Assembly: GCF_018687715.1 (NCBI RefSeq)
Contig: NC_056755.1
Location: 17,180,001-17,244,000 of the forward strand
Reading direction: 5' to 3'
Length of the DNA: 64,000 nt
Source of the DNA: Carya illinoinensis
Lineage: Eukaryota; Streptophyta; Magnoliopsida; Fagales; Juglandaceae
Numbering within the stretch: the first letter of the stretch is position 1; every line of letters begins with the position of its first letter. Both the position numbers and the translations under genes were made by a program. The notes under the pieces are model-generated. The model did not search any database. It saw only the letters and a list, made by a program, of their open reading frames with translations, and was not told the origin of the DNA. Positions 35,400 to 47,930 of the stretch are shown piece by piece.

Positions 35400-36990
35400 G
35401 GACAAATATCTCCTCAAGACAAGTAGGCTGAATCTTGCTTTACAAAGGCCCATGAAAGTCTATGTTACTGGCTTATCCTGCCTCACTAGTAAGGGTTAGG
35501 CGTGTATATGGTAACAAACTCTGGTGAACAAATTTACTACGTGATAAGACTCATGATCAAAACTACCAATAACAAAGCTGAATATGCAGCTTTATTGGCA
35601 ATACTGGCTATGGTGGAAGCATTGGGAATAGAAGTTACTATAAATTGGATTCCCAAGTGGTAGTCAACCAAGTGAAAGGAGAATACCTAGTGAAGCCATT
35701 GGACTTGAAGTCTCAGAGATAAGATCAAGTACCCTAGAGTGGGCACTAGATATGACTAGGGCTGCATTTGGGTACTAGGTACTCTCAACACTTCTCACTA
35801 CTATTCATTACTTTATTATTACTTTTCATCTTGTTTTACTACTATTCATTACCTTTCACTTACTTTCTTTTACTATTCATTACTTTATTATTACTTTTCA
35901 GCTTTTTTTTAATACTATTCACAATTCTTTTTAACACCCAAATTCACCCTAAATTTCTGTCTACTGGGGAACTTCTTATGAGAAATGGGAGGCGAGAAAG
36001 GTAAAAATTAGAGCAGCTCAATTCACCTTGATAAATGAGATATTATATAAACGAGGCTTCTCCACACCCCTCTTGAGACGTATCTTGCTAGAAGAAGCTC
36101 AATATGTAATGATGGAAACACATAAAGTCATGAGAGCAGGCTATTAATGGCCGCAAGTCCTCAAATATGCATAAGAATTCGTTAGGAAATATGCGAAGCC
36201 TTATCTACATGTACCAGTAACCCATTGTTTGCCTAAAGAACTAATGTTAATTATGTTGCCATTATCTTTCATACAATGGGGGGTCGACATTTGTTGGACC
36301 TATGCCTCAAGGGAAAGGAGGAGTAAAGTTTATTATCATTATTGTGGATTATTTCACAAAATGGGTAGAAGCAGAGGCCCTCGCAACAATCACAAACAAT
36401 AGCATCACCAGATTTCTATGGAAAGCTGTTGTATGCCGATTCGGTATACCATGAAGCATTATCTCAAACAACAGACGACAATTTGATTTTGAGCACTACC
36501 GTGATTGGTGTGCCGAACTTGGAAAAAAAGTCAAATATTCCTCTCCGAGACATCCCAAGCCAACAGACAAGTTAAGGCAGCCAACAAAACATTGCTAGGT
36601 ATTCTAACAAAGAAACTAGCAAACAAAAAGGGAGTTTGGGTTGGAGGAACATCTGGGGTCTTATAGGCGTATAGAAAAACCACTAAAACTCCAACAAGAG
36701 AAACCCATTTTGCCCTACTTTATGGAAGCAAAGCAATGGTACTAATAGAAGTTAGAGTGCCAAGCTACAGAGTCCAGCTCTTCGACGAAAAATCAAACAA
36801 TCAAGGGTTGGAGGAGAACCTCGACCTATTAGAAGAAATGAGAGAAGAGGCAAAAGTCAGCTTGTGGTGGAAGGATCATATGTAGTCACGGCCTACCATA
36901 GACTAGGGTCATACTCCCTTAAGGACATAGAAGGGAAGGAGCTACCTCATTCTTCGAACATTTTACAATCTATTTCAATTAAAGTCATTT
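35400..36990 (+). pseudogene. Second gypsy pol remnant (RNase H and integrase), opposite orientation
   Basis: Plus-strand translation gives KTTNNKAEYAALLAILAMVEALGIEV near 35550-35640 (archaeal-type RNase H). Then FTLINEILYKRGFSTPLLRR follows near 36020-36080, and VDYFTKWVEAEALATIT with WCAELGKKVKYSSPRHP near 36340-36560 (integrase core). A terminal GKELPHSSNIL lies near 36930. Order and wording match the pol of the neighbouring Tat-type element, but the strand is opposite and no LTRs are visible, so it is a separate, older copy. Stops and shifts are frequent. A non-coding insertion splits it at about 35760-35965. Confidence 0.8.
35760..35965. mobile_element. Small MITE-like insertion inside the second gypsy remnant
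   Basis: Coding similarity stops near 35755 and resumes near 35990. Between them is pyrimidine-rich DNA with repeated ACTATTCATTACTTTATTATT units, starting with TTTGGGTACTAGG and ending near ACCCAAATTCACCC. The inverted TTTGGGT/ACCCAAA ends suggest a MITE. Exact ends and duplication were not resolved. Confidence 0.45.
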
Positions 36991-37349
36991 ATGTAATCTA
37001 GGAAGTGCAATAAAGATATCTCATTTCCAAATGTTGTCTTTCATACTACTAATTAAAGGAGGATGCCACTTCCTTAAGATAGCCCGCATTGTTTGGCTTG
37101 GAATTTGGGACAACCAAATATTAAGATAGCCCGGATCAGTTATTGTTCTAATATGAGTAATTTTATCCATAATCATCTTGCTTAGACCACATTAATCATC
37201 AGAATGGATTCCAATGTGAAGGAATGGCTCGATGTTAAGCTACAAAGCAGAAAGAATAACCACAAAAAACAATTAGAATATATTCACCGGGCCCCACTAA
37301 TTTGTACCAACCTTGAGGTTGATGTTAAAGACATTCTTTGATGATCATG
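36991..37349. other. Intergenic DNA, no gene recognised
   Basis: This may be the 3' non-coding part of the gypsy remnant. A short AAGATAGCCCG motif occurs twice (near 37075 and 37123). Confidence 0.35.
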
Positions 37350-37357
37350 CTTGAAGT

Positions 37358-38792
37358 TAAGGGTGACGATATGTTACATGACTCATTAACCCAACACGAA
37401 TATGACATGATAATAGCGGATTAGAGTTTAGTCTTAATGGGTTCGGATCAAAACGGGTTGACTTGTTAAGACACGATTGCTTAATGGGTTGATAACGAGT
37501 CAACCTATTTTAACTCGTTATGACACGTTAAGAAAGTTAAAGTTACAATTATACCTTTATACCTAAAAGTAAAATTGTTAGAATTTCAATTTCGATATTT
37601 TTATTGTTTGGATTGTAATTTTGAACTTGTAGTTAATTTTATAATTTTTATAGATATTATGATTTTAATATTTATATAAAATTATGTTAAATCTAATCAG
37701 ATCAAATGGGTTAATTTTGGGCCTATTCAACTCATTTACATAAACTAGGCCTGCAACCCGCCCAAACCATTTGGGTTTTTAGCCTGACTCGACCCGTGTT
37801 AACATGGAATCAACTCGGTTTGACCTGAATTGAACTCGGGTCAACTCGTAAATCAAGATCAGAATGAAGAAAAAAACCCAATCCACCATGTTGCCGACAG
37901 AGGACACCGATTGCTCTCATTATGTCTTTCTCGTGCATCTTCTTCAACCTCGGCTTTTAGTCCTCTTGGAATTCATTTAACCGTGACCCTTAGCTCACTG
38001 GGTACAGTCAACATTTTATTCACAAGTACATCAATTCGAGAAAGGAGAAAGGAGAGGCTTCAAGAACATACTTACTGAGCATCAAGAAGCTAGTCTACGG
38101 GGTTGGCTGGGTCAATAGCAACACAAATTCCAGGGGTGACAAAGCAACAAAATTAGGCCGAAAAGATGGTGGTGTTTCACAACAAAATCAACGGAAGAAA
38201 AATATAGATCTCGTGGGACTTACCGAGAAGAAATGGATGCCGTGTGTGGTACAGTGGAGAAGAACTGAGATGAGTATCATGGTTTGTGTTGTTAGACTTG
38301 TGAAAATAGAGGAGAGGAAAATCTCGTTCTTTTGCAAGTACCATGATGGCTATGAAGCCAGATGATCATGAAGACTCTCATCACAACTCGTCAAAAGGAA
38401 TGGGTTGGGAAGACAAAGGAGTTGGGTTGCTTTGGCAGTGAACTCATTGAAGAAGATGTTGCTTGGGGAAAAGATTGGGATGGGAAGATAAAGGGAATGG
38501 AGGCAACGGGGAATGAGGAAGAGAATGGGGAGGCCAGCTAGGGTTTCGAATTGCTTAAAACACGATAACAGGTTGAAACAGGCATTTCATGGGTTCGACC
38601 CGACAATATGTTCAAACTGCATTTTATCAATCGGGTCAGTCTGTGTCATTCGAGTGGATTGGGTCAGCGGGTTTTTTGCTCAGGCCTGATATAAACAGTT
38701 TGACGGGTCGTGTTAGGGTTAACTTATATAGTATAATATATATGTTTTGACACGATATGAACACAATCTGTTAACACGATTTGACATCCCTA
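37358..38792. mobile_element. hAT-like element, copy 2, carrying a nested element
   Basis: It is flanked by a perfect 8-bp duplication CTTGAAGT (37350-37357 and 38793-38800). The ends are TAAGGGTGACGAT on the left and, inward from the right, TAGGGATGTCAAATCG. The sequence 37380-37740 and 38690-38790 corresponds to hAT copy 1 at 13997-14623. The match is broken by a 943-bp insertion at 37746-38688. It has no transposase of its own. TIR form and 8-bp duplication are hAT hallmarks. Confidence 0.88.
37746..38688. mobile_element. Nested hAT-like element
   Basis: The insertion interrupts the outer element after CATTTACATAAAC. Its ends are TAGGCCTGCAACCCGC and, inward from the right, CAGGCCTGAGC...ACCCGC. 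Flanks ACATAAAC (37738-37745) and ATATAAAC (38689-38696) differ at one of eight bases. The inside is not AT-rich like the host element and includes a short frame (37830-38078) with no recognisable domain. It may be a non-autonomous hAT that picked up unrelated DNA. Confidence 0.82.
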
Positions 38793-38800
38793 CTTGAAGT

Positions 38801-40116
38801 AGAAGAAAAATAAATAAAGTAGATTTTATAATATTTATTGTTGCCATATAAACATTTGAGTAATATTAAATGAGTAATAAACGGTGTAGAACTCTATTAT
38901 TTATCTATATTCTACAAAACTTTCAAGTTTGGACAAAAATTGTAAAATATATTTATCCTTTCTCTAACATTCATAATCAGCAAAGTAACCTTTATGGATC
39001 AATACTTAATTGCACCTGAGCATTTATATGATTAATATAAAATATGGGTAAGGCTGTAAATAAATAAAACTCTTTGATAACCGGTTGTGATGAACTCGTC
39101 AAATACGAAATTAACTCGAGTCATTTGATAAATTAGTCGTTCTTAAATATAAAATTATGATAAATTATTAAATGATACAATTCACGTAAAGACAAATCAA
39201 CTTGTACAAGCTCATATAAATCCTAATAATTTTATAGTTATTATTTTTGTAGCATTATTTTTTAACTTTATAATAATAATAATATCTTAAGTATTTAGAA
39301 ATAATAGGTAAACCATGTTTATAATACCACACATCTTTTGAGAATTCGTAGGAATATATATAGTCATTGATATATGTTACAAGATATTATATAAAAAATT
39401 CTTTTAGCCACCCACTACTACTCATTTGAATATAGCTTGACCAAAAATTTGTAATAGGATACTTTAAAAACCTAATGGAAGCATTGACAAATGGCATCAA
39501 TATGCCACGTATCAAATTTTTGATTGACTAACGTGATATACTGATGTCACATGTCAGTTAATCCAAAATCCATCACCTGTGACATTATTTATGTTATTTA
39601 TTTTTTTATATTAAGAGATTTAAGGAGTGGATAAATCCAAAACCTCAAGCCACATGGTCTTGGCTTATTAATGTCACTAAATTTTAAAATCCGTGTTAAT
39701 TAAATGTGTGATATTGACACAAGGACAAGTGGCAAATCCTTACATAATTATAGATTGGGTAGACGTAAGTACTTGCGTTTAAGAGTGGAGAGTTCGGTTA
39801 GGTTACGTAAGCACTTGCATTTAATTATTGGTTACGTCTCTTCCGCAATTCCCGCAATTGGGTAGGAAGTATTACGTAATTAGAAACGAGTGGAGAAGTA
39901 GTTGCCAAATTTTGTTCATTTAATTCTAATTGAAATATAAGAGTGGAGTGTTAATTTATCATCAAATTATATTTTATATTAATTAGAAAATTATTTATTT
40001 ATTCAAGCAAGTTTGAGCAAGTTGAAATTTCTTGAGGGCTACTTAATTTGACAAATTAATAGATTTATTATACACTATCTTCTAATTTGATCAAATCTTA
40101 AGTTTTTGTAAAGAAA
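38801..40116. other. Intergenic DNA, no gene recognised
   Basis: AT-rich DNA with no coding or structural signal strong enough to report. Confidence 0.4.
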
Positions 40117-40333
40117 AATGCTAGTTAAACCCATAAAAATGACTGATTGATTTATTTTATTTTATTTTTATTTTTTAATTTTATTTAATGATTAAGAAAG
40201 TAAATAATGATGAATTGATATTTTTTTTATTTTTTAAAAACATTTAAAATTGTGTAAAAAATTATTAAAAAAAAAAATACATTTACATTGTATTAGTTCA
40301 CTTTATTGGTTAACCATCGGTACTACTAGCATT
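40117..40333. repeat. MITE with AATGCTAG termini
   Basis: The left end AATGCTAGTT mirrors the right end ACTAGCATT around an A/T-rich centre of about 200 bases. The right flank GTCCTTTTG resembles the end of the larger foldback element at 50729-51086 (AGCATTGTCCTT in both), so the two are probably related families. Confidence 0.5.
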
Positions 40334-41206
40334 GTCCTTTTGTAAATATTTTTATATAGTTTATATTGCATAAATCAATGGCTACATTCATAAGGACTTA
40401 ATTAGTAACACGTATAGTATAATTAGGAACGTGCATGATTTCCATTTATCTTTTAAATACTTTTGGTATGTTGCCGTCATAAAGTTCAAGATGTTACTAT
40501 TAAAATAATAAATACGAAATTATTTGAATTTAATTATAAGTTAAGTCAGATTTTATTTGTGTTGCATCCTTTAATAGTAAATCATAATTTTATACTTCAG
40601 CCAATAAACGTTATATATATATATATATATTTATGTATATGTGCGTGCGAGCGCGCCTCCTTATATATATATATATATAAGTAGTGTTACCTATAATATA
40701 AATTTATTTTTAATTTTATGTATAAGATTCATTTTGTCTATTTTTTAATTTAAATTTTATAACTTTTAGCATATTAATAACTTATACATGAATAATTAAG
40801 TTCTTTTTTTTTTTTTAATTCTTCTTAATTATAGTTAACATGTTTCTGTATATATATGTATGGACGTTGCTACGTTCATAGAGGATTTTGATCAGCTAAT
40901 TTTTTTTTTTTTACTTTTTTTCACTATTTTTTAAAACTATTTAGACATTTTTTTTTTAAAAAAATCACATATTAATTTAAAAATATTTACTTAATCACTA
41001 AATAAAAAAATAAAAAAATAAAAAAATAAATTAGTAGAGGTAGAAATCCTCTGTAAAACTAATGTTTTCCATATGTGTATATAGATATATTTTTTCTAGG
41101 AGTTGGACAATTTAGCTTACGTGGTAAGGATACATGTAGAAACATGAGTTATCTGAACGAAAGAAAACCCCGAGAAAAAACAAATAAAATGCGATTAATC
41201 AACGTG

Positions 41207-41253
<47 letters not shown>

Positions 41254-44200
41254 TGTATACATACAAAGTGATCTTACACCATACAAAAATGTCCCGCAAA
41301 GACAAATTGACACTTCTAATAGAATTCGAGTGAAACTTGTTTTTATTAAAGATGAGAAAGAAAAAAGAAAAAAGAGGACCAAGGGGAAAGTATATAGAGG
41401 CAAAGCTTCTAATTAAGGCATGTTTGGATGTTGAGTTTAATTGAAATGAATTAGATTTTTTATGAATAGTAATGAATTGAAATGATAGAATGAGTTTTAT
41501 AAAGTTTACTTAAAATAAATTTAGATGTGTTTAAATATTAAGATAAGTTTTAATATATTTATAAAAATTTAAAAAAGATTTAGGTTTGCGTGTAAAAAGA
41601 TATTAAATTAAAAAATATTATGAATCTCATGTATAAAAAAATTTTAAATTCAGATAAATTTAATAATTTAAAAATTAAATATTTAAATATTAAATTTAAT
41701 TTAAAATTAAATTAAATTAAATTAAATTAAATTGATAGCAGTTAAATCTAATTTTTATGTGCAATCTGAAAGGGAGGACCAAAAGACTAAAAACAATGCG
41801 TTATTAAAAGGTGATTGCAACACGAAACTAGAGTCTTTGGGAACAACACGACAGCTCTTGTTTTTGGGTTATCCATGAAGGATGAAACATCAACTCCAAA
41901 ATTGACAATTCCTATAATAAGCCAAAATGTTTTTCCTGTCAGATCAAATCTAAAGATTTTTTTTTTTTAAATTTTTGATCTCGTTTTATATGAGTTTTAA
42001 GGCCCACCTATCTAAAAAGCAGCCTAATTAAATGGGTACGTACGTGTTTGATTGATAGAATAAAAGTGACCCTTGAGATCGACACAAAAACATGTTTGAA
42101 AATTGACACAAACAGAATAAGGTTATTTTCTTTTTCTCTTTTCTGTTTTTTTGGGAAGTCATCCACAGGTGTCAAAGAAACATTAGAGGAATGAATTACT
42201 AGAATAAATAAATAAATAAATATATATATTAAGATTATGGGTTTTGTTATATATAATTACTTTCATATATTATTTATATATTTTATTGATATAATTAATT
42301 AAAATAATTATTTTATATTAAAAAAATAACGTAATCAATTATATTAATAGAGTGTGTAAAAAATATATAAAAAATAATTATATATAAAATTTTTGTAAAA
42401 TTATAGATTAAATTAATATAAAAACAAACTAGTATAACTTTAATATCAACAAAATATAAATAAAAGATATTTCACCGTTATTAATTCTTAATATATTTTG
42501 GAATTTACCAATCAAATTGGAATTCGAGCGAGTCCTGTCTTATCAGTTAACTACAAGCAAATCATGCCAATATGCTAAAAACAATATATATGCTAAAGTG
42601 ATGACAACACAAAAGTCCGTCTTTACGGCTAACACGAAAGCTCTTGGTTTTGGTAATTCCAAAAGAAAGAAATTGCAACTAAGGCAATGAGAAGTTGTAC
42701 AGATACTACTATTTCACATGTTTTACGCAATTGTACAACATAGTTGTTGGGTAAAAGTATCCACTAGGGACGAAGAAAGGTCATGTGAAGACTAAAAGAA
42801 AGTATGGACGAGAAGCCACGTGAAGGAATGCGACGAATCTACGTTGTTATTAAGTAAAACACAATGCTTGGTGGCCGCACCTTGAGTTGTTGTGATCAAC
42901 AAAGATTTCTATCTAATAAAGCTTGTCTCGTGAGTGATGGGATGTTTGTACGTTGAGATAAAAATAAAATGGAATAAAAATTAAAAATTGAATAAAATAT
43001 TATTAAAATATAATTTTTTAATATAATTTTAATTTTAAAATTTAAAAATCTTGAATTTTTTTATTGTATTTTATATTAAAATTTAAAAAAATTATAATTT
43101 TAAAAAAATTATATTTTTTAACTTAATGGTTAAAAAAGTGACTATTAATAAATTAATATTTATTTTAATTTTTAAAAAATGTTTAAAGATATTTAAAAAA
43201 TGATTAAAAAATAAAAAATAAAAAATACATTTGCACTTATCGGTACAGTGCAGGTTCCTAAAATTTTCCAATAAAAAAAAAAAAAAAAGAGAAAGGAAAT
43301 GATTATATGCTTATGTAGCTGCCCCTGGAGTGATTTTATCCAAGAACACCATTTTTGTGCAATTCTATTGCTCTTGCAATCCTCTTTCTAAGGTTGGTGT
43401 AGAATAATATGGTTGAGCCCATTTCTGGGCTCTTCAAGCTTTTACATGCGGATGTGGTACCCATTTTGTTTGGTATTTGGGCTTTCTTTTTGGGTCATTT
43501 GGTTGGTTGGGCCTTTTGGACTATTAATTACAATGCTTCTCGATTATTCGACTATTGATTGCGATATGGGTGTGCAAAGACAGCCCTCAATATTTGCCAA
43601 CAAGATTTCAATCCTTCAAGCGGGTTTTCCAAATTTCCTGCCTGGTTAATTAATACACTAACACGGGTAGTTAATTTTTCTGTTTCTTTGTTAATTTTCT
43701 TGTTCACCAACTTTTTATTTATTTATTTATGAATAGTTTACCCACTTTTCTATTTGAACACCAAAGGGTCATGAAGGTGGACCACAGGCAGAGATTACCT
43801 TCCCCAGAAGAATTTGGTAATAACCCTCAAACCGAAGTTGGAGCTATTAATATTTCGTCTTTCCCCTTTTTTCCATATAAATAAGGAAAAAAGCCGGGAG
43901 ACTTTACCAAAACATTAGCCTCCACAAGCTCGTAAGACCATATATGAGGTTGATGCCTACCCTGGTAAGAAACCAAAGACATGATATTGGGCATAAAATC
44001 TCTGTTATTTCTTCGTTATTTACTTCTAAATTTATAATACAAAGCAAGGATCAAAATCCCATGAATGGTGGGTTTAAGAAGGAAAGTGCAAACGGTAATA
44101 TCAATCAAGAAACTATACATCTATACATGAGATGTTGCCTATACGGGAAGCGAGTATATGTACGAGATTTGCGTCCGTAGCTCTAATATACCAAGTGCCA

Positions 44201-44915
44201 GAAAGGTCAAGGAAGTTGGTGATTTGATGATAAAGGAGCCAACTACCATAGTTCCAATGAACATCAGCCATTTAACGGTTCTAAAATAGTGAAGTTCCTT
44301 GTTGGGTAAGTTTTGATCCCTAAGTAAGGCGTAATGATCTGGGCATTATCTTGAAGAGAGACTCTCAGTGAAGTAGACATGTTTGCGAAGATGGAGACTA
44401 CCTACACCAGAAAGAAAAATCCCATGAAACTTTATTGTTTTCTGAAATCGGATATAGTGTGCAGCTTAAGTGGAGGGTGATGATGAAGGATGTAAAAACG
44501 AGAAGTATGCAATTTTGAAAATATACATTTTTTTATTGCATGATGAGTTATTTTGAAAACAATATTGCATATATGCCAAGGTCTTTTAGCGTAGATGATA
44601 TAAGATCACCCGATCTTTAAACCCTCCAGCCATTAATAATAATACAGAAAAGCAGAAAACAATACTGCATGTACGAGCAGAATATCAGAAGTGTTCAGAA
44701 TCTCTTCTAAGTGTTCTTCATGTCCTGCGTAGTGCTGTTTGATGGCCTTTATACTATATATTATTTACATAACATAATTTAATTTGTAAGATTTAAATTT
44801 TAAAATTTATCTTTCAAATCATATTAAATGATCTCATGGATGGTGTGTGCATGGTGTAAAAGTCTAGTTTCAAATAGATCAATTATTCATCTTTTTTACA
44901 CATAAGATTCTAATG

Positions 44916-44958
<43 letters not shown>

Positions 44959-45539
44959 CGAGGCTTCTTATAAATTATATATGTAAATTATGTATTTGTT
45001 GTGTGCACGCTATTGTGGAAATCAGTCACCTTCTGGCAACGTCAAAAAGAACCTTTTTCTTTATTTCTTTCTTTCTTCTTCTTCATCTTCTTCTTCCCTT
45101 TTTTTTTTTTCCCTGGGCATCTCAATATGTACATAATTTATTCCTATCCGGTCTAGTTGTAAATCCAAGGAAAAAAAAAATCATTATGGAGCTTATGTTG
45201 ACTTATGGCGTTGTGTGCTTTTGTATTGTTAGGACTTAGGTGGTGAGAAAAAAAATGCGGAAGTTTGAAACAAATCAATAATGATGATTCATATATTTGA
45301 ATCAACTTGAGCAAAATTTATAATTAATCTGACAGGCTATATATCAAACCAATTAATATCAGTTTGTCAGTTTATTTTTATAAAATTATTTTATGGCTAT
45401 AACATTTGTCTAAAATTAAATGTATCTAGCCTATTTCCTTTCTATTCCCATTTTGAGTGTAATATTTATAAAAGGTCCTTGATTCAAATAGGCAAAACAA
45501 TGGCAATGATGGCTAGCATTTGTGAGTTTTGACCAGTAT
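40334..45539. other. AT-rich intergenic DNA with microsatellites
   Basis: No gene is recognised. (AT)n runs lie near 40612-40630 and 41210-41238, an (AAATT)n tract at about 41704-41733, and a (CT)n tract at about 44919-44954 followed by pyrimidine-rich DNA to 45115. An imperfect inverted pair GAGGATTT/AAATCCTC brackets A/T-rich DNA at about 40880-41055. TTTGGAT-type MITE debris lies near 41418-41760 and 42945-43095. Short frames such as 43413-43649 have no domain and no splice context. Confidence 0.5.
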
Positions 45540-45858
45540 CGGAATAATCACTCTTTTATCTCAACATGAGAACCATGCCAACCACATGATCATTGAAGGA
45601 AGCTTCCTAGCAACAACCGAAGCTCGTAACCTTAACCATGAGAAGGTAACAATAGAAGGGGATTCACAATCTGTGCATAAGAGGCCATAGAAATTAACTT
45701 CAAGTAATAGCAACTAGACATGACTGAACCCAATCATCCAGATCAAAAAGAGTGTCCTTAATTAGATTGATTAGAGCATTGTAAGTGCTTCATATAGTGC
45801 AAACACTTGTGTGCATGACTTAGCAAAGCGGATTGCTATCTCTTCAAAAGAAGTAATT
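45540..45858 (+). pseudogene. LINE RNase H remnant
   Basis: The plus strand translates to EARNLNHEKVTIEGDSQSV and, about 150 bases later, ANTCVHDLAKRIA. This is the EGDS and aNxcAHxLAK pattern of the RVT_3 RNase H domain at the C-terminus of plant LINE ORF2. The same domain is complete in the LINE at 16411-20512. Stops and shifts are present between the two blocks. It ends where the TRIM element begins. Confidence 0.6.
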
Positions 45859-46128
45859 TGTTAAGATATAACATAAATAATAAAATCTATATCTTCTCAT
45901 CAGTTTAAACTTTTGAGAAAAGTTTTAACTTTACATGGTGTCAGAGTAGAGGTCTTGAGTTCGAATCCTGATTCTACACTTTACCCTATTTAATTAAATA
46001 TTTTACATATTAGGCTATCCATTGAAAGAGTTTGGCTCCCACGTGAGAGAAAGTATTAAGATATAAAATAAATAATAAAATCTACATCTATTCATCAACT
46101 TTATCTTTTGGGACAAGTAATGATTTCA
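45859..46128 (+). mobile_element. TRIM/SMART mini-LTR retrotransposon
   Basis: A 270-bp element. Its 5' LTR is 45859-45935 (TGTTAAGATATAACATAAAT...TTTACA). It is followed at once by TGGTGTCAGAGTAGAG, a near match to the initiator-Met-tRNA primer-binding consensus TGGTATCAGAGC. The internal region is only about 118 bases and non-coding, ending in a purine-rich CACGTGAGAGAAAG. The 3' LTR is 46054-46128 (TATTAAGATATAAAATAAAT...GATTTCA). The LTRs are about 75 bp and diverged. This is the layout of terminal-repeat retrotransposons in miniature, which move with help from other elements. No 5-bp target duplication is evident. Confidence 0.85.
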
Positions 46129-47629
46129 TAGACTTCAATCTTCTCACCCTGGTTCCATAGAGGAGCCTGCCCATAGTCATATTAATAGTTATCCATACAC
46201 ATTGTTTGTGAGTAATGTTAGCCGTAGAGTGCTTAAGCATGGTGGAATTCTTTTAAAAAAAAAATGAGGTCTACTATTAAAAAATTATATCTATATTTTT
46301 TGCATATAGATCATGTATTTACTCACTTTTTTCAAATGGATTGTGTGTCGCTTACGCATTCCACGATTACAAATGTCATTTCGCATAATTTGTAGATCTC
46401 GATCGGTTGTTTTCTTTTAAACTTTTCTCCACTTTGGCTTGTCCTTTATGCAAGCTAATTATATAGAAGCACATCATATCTTTTCTATCCATATATCAAA
46501 CAAATTAAAATCATTCATTCAAATCTAGATTGCTAAATCAATCATCACCCTTGTGATACTGAACCTTTTCTTGACATATACTGACCACTCATGAAATTTT
46601 GGGATCGATTCAAGCATTTGGTCCATTTCTCATTTATTTATTTAGGCAAGTACCATATATAGTAATTGATTAATTGTTGACTCTAATAATGTTGTCTTTG
46701 TCGGGATTCCTTACCTCCTATTATTCTGCCATTATTTATATATTAATATGCGAATGCATGCCAAATAAAAACATAAAAAATAATTTAATTATAAGAAGCC
46801 AAAACGAATCACAAATCTTATATTTTGGAGCGGAGCTAAGAGAGTAGTTGAGTCAAAAAATACGACTTTGGTTCCAAATCATGTAGAAATGTACAAGGCA
46901 ATGAGGTATGATTCCCATGCCTTTATACCAAATTAGCTCAGCGCTACGCTTATATTTCCTTTCCCACTTTGAAAACGTTGATTAATGCCAGACGTGCAAG
47001 AAAGTGGCAATATCATCATGTAAAGATAAAACCATATCCTTAATTTCGAGATTCAAAATCAAACTTCATGAGCTGCATTCAGCTAAATATTGTGGTTGAT
47101 GAGCCAGTGTGGATGCTTCTCATCTCATATGTAGGCCAGTGGTACTTGAGTCGACAGAAAATTAGAAACGTAAAGAAAAATTAATGTTGTTCTTGATCAA
47201 ATTGGATTCTTCTTGATCATCTTGGATTTTATTGATGTTATATGTATTTTAAGTGACTGTCTATTTAAGTGTTTGAAATCTGAAACCATTTAAAATCATG
47301 TGACCTCAGCGATATTATCGATCAGAATGACAGAATTTAAGATGAAGAAAAATATTAATGTAATATATAGTTCATTAGTTTAATGACTATACATGAAGAA
47401 AAAAAGAGAAATTATAGGGTTGTGCGAGCCAATCACCATCATTTCAAACAACTTCAACATGATAAATTTCAAATTTTGACCAAACTGTTCTTTCCCAGCT
47501 TGCTAATTAGGTTTAACTCTAGACCGGAAACACAATTAATATTCAAATCTAAATTTAAATATTCCTGATGATTGTTCTCTTTTTCTTATGTGATTCCTCA
47601 CCATGCCAAAAAGTAAGTACATTCAAGAA
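46129..47629. other. Intergenic DNA, no gene recognised
   Basis: AT-rich with short chance frames only. Confidence 0.4.
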
Positions 47630-47930
47630 AAACTATTTTTTGTGTCAACTAAATTAATTGTCGAAAAAAGTATGATTAGCGTCACAATTACTTTTTAGGG
47701 TCACTTACGGATGGTCGGTAATATTAAGTCCTAAAAAGCTTTTCGCATCAAAATCAAATATCATTTCAAAAATGTGCACATTTGCAGTGAAATTGGTTGA
47801 TGCCAATGCTGGCCATTCGACGCAAAATACATTTTATAAGAAAGGCCCTATTTGTGGCAATTTATTATCGTGGCAAATAGTCTCAAATGTTGTCACAAAA
47901 TAGCCACTAGTACTTACGGTTATATATATT
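47630..47930. repeat. Degenerate DNA-transposon end
   Basis: GCGTCACAATTACTTTT, AGTCCTAAAAAG, CTATTTGTGGCAAT, CGTGGCAAATAGTC and TTGTCACAAAATAGCC are spaced along about 300 bases in both orientations. This resembles the subterminal GTGAC/GTCAC palindromes of CACTA or Mutator-like elements. There are no clear termini and no transposase nearby. Confidence 0.35.

Noticed and set aside
37830..38078. Gene inside the nested hAT element
   Set aside because: 82 codons with no hAT-transposase motif or other domain; kept only as a possible captured fragment in the findings.
43413..43649. Small hydrophobic protein frame
   Set aside because: No domain, no similarity I recognise and no support from context; likely chance.
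44913..45239. Reading frame starting in the (CT)n tract
   Set aside because: The N-terminal Leu/Ser repeat is just the microsatellite translated, and the rest shows no domain.
45936..45985. tRNA gene or tRNA-derived SINE suggested by a B-box-like GAGTTCGAATCC
   Set aside because: The flanking direct repeats, the TGGTGTCAGAG primer-site position directly after the first repeat and the lack of a cloverleaf fit a TRIM element better.
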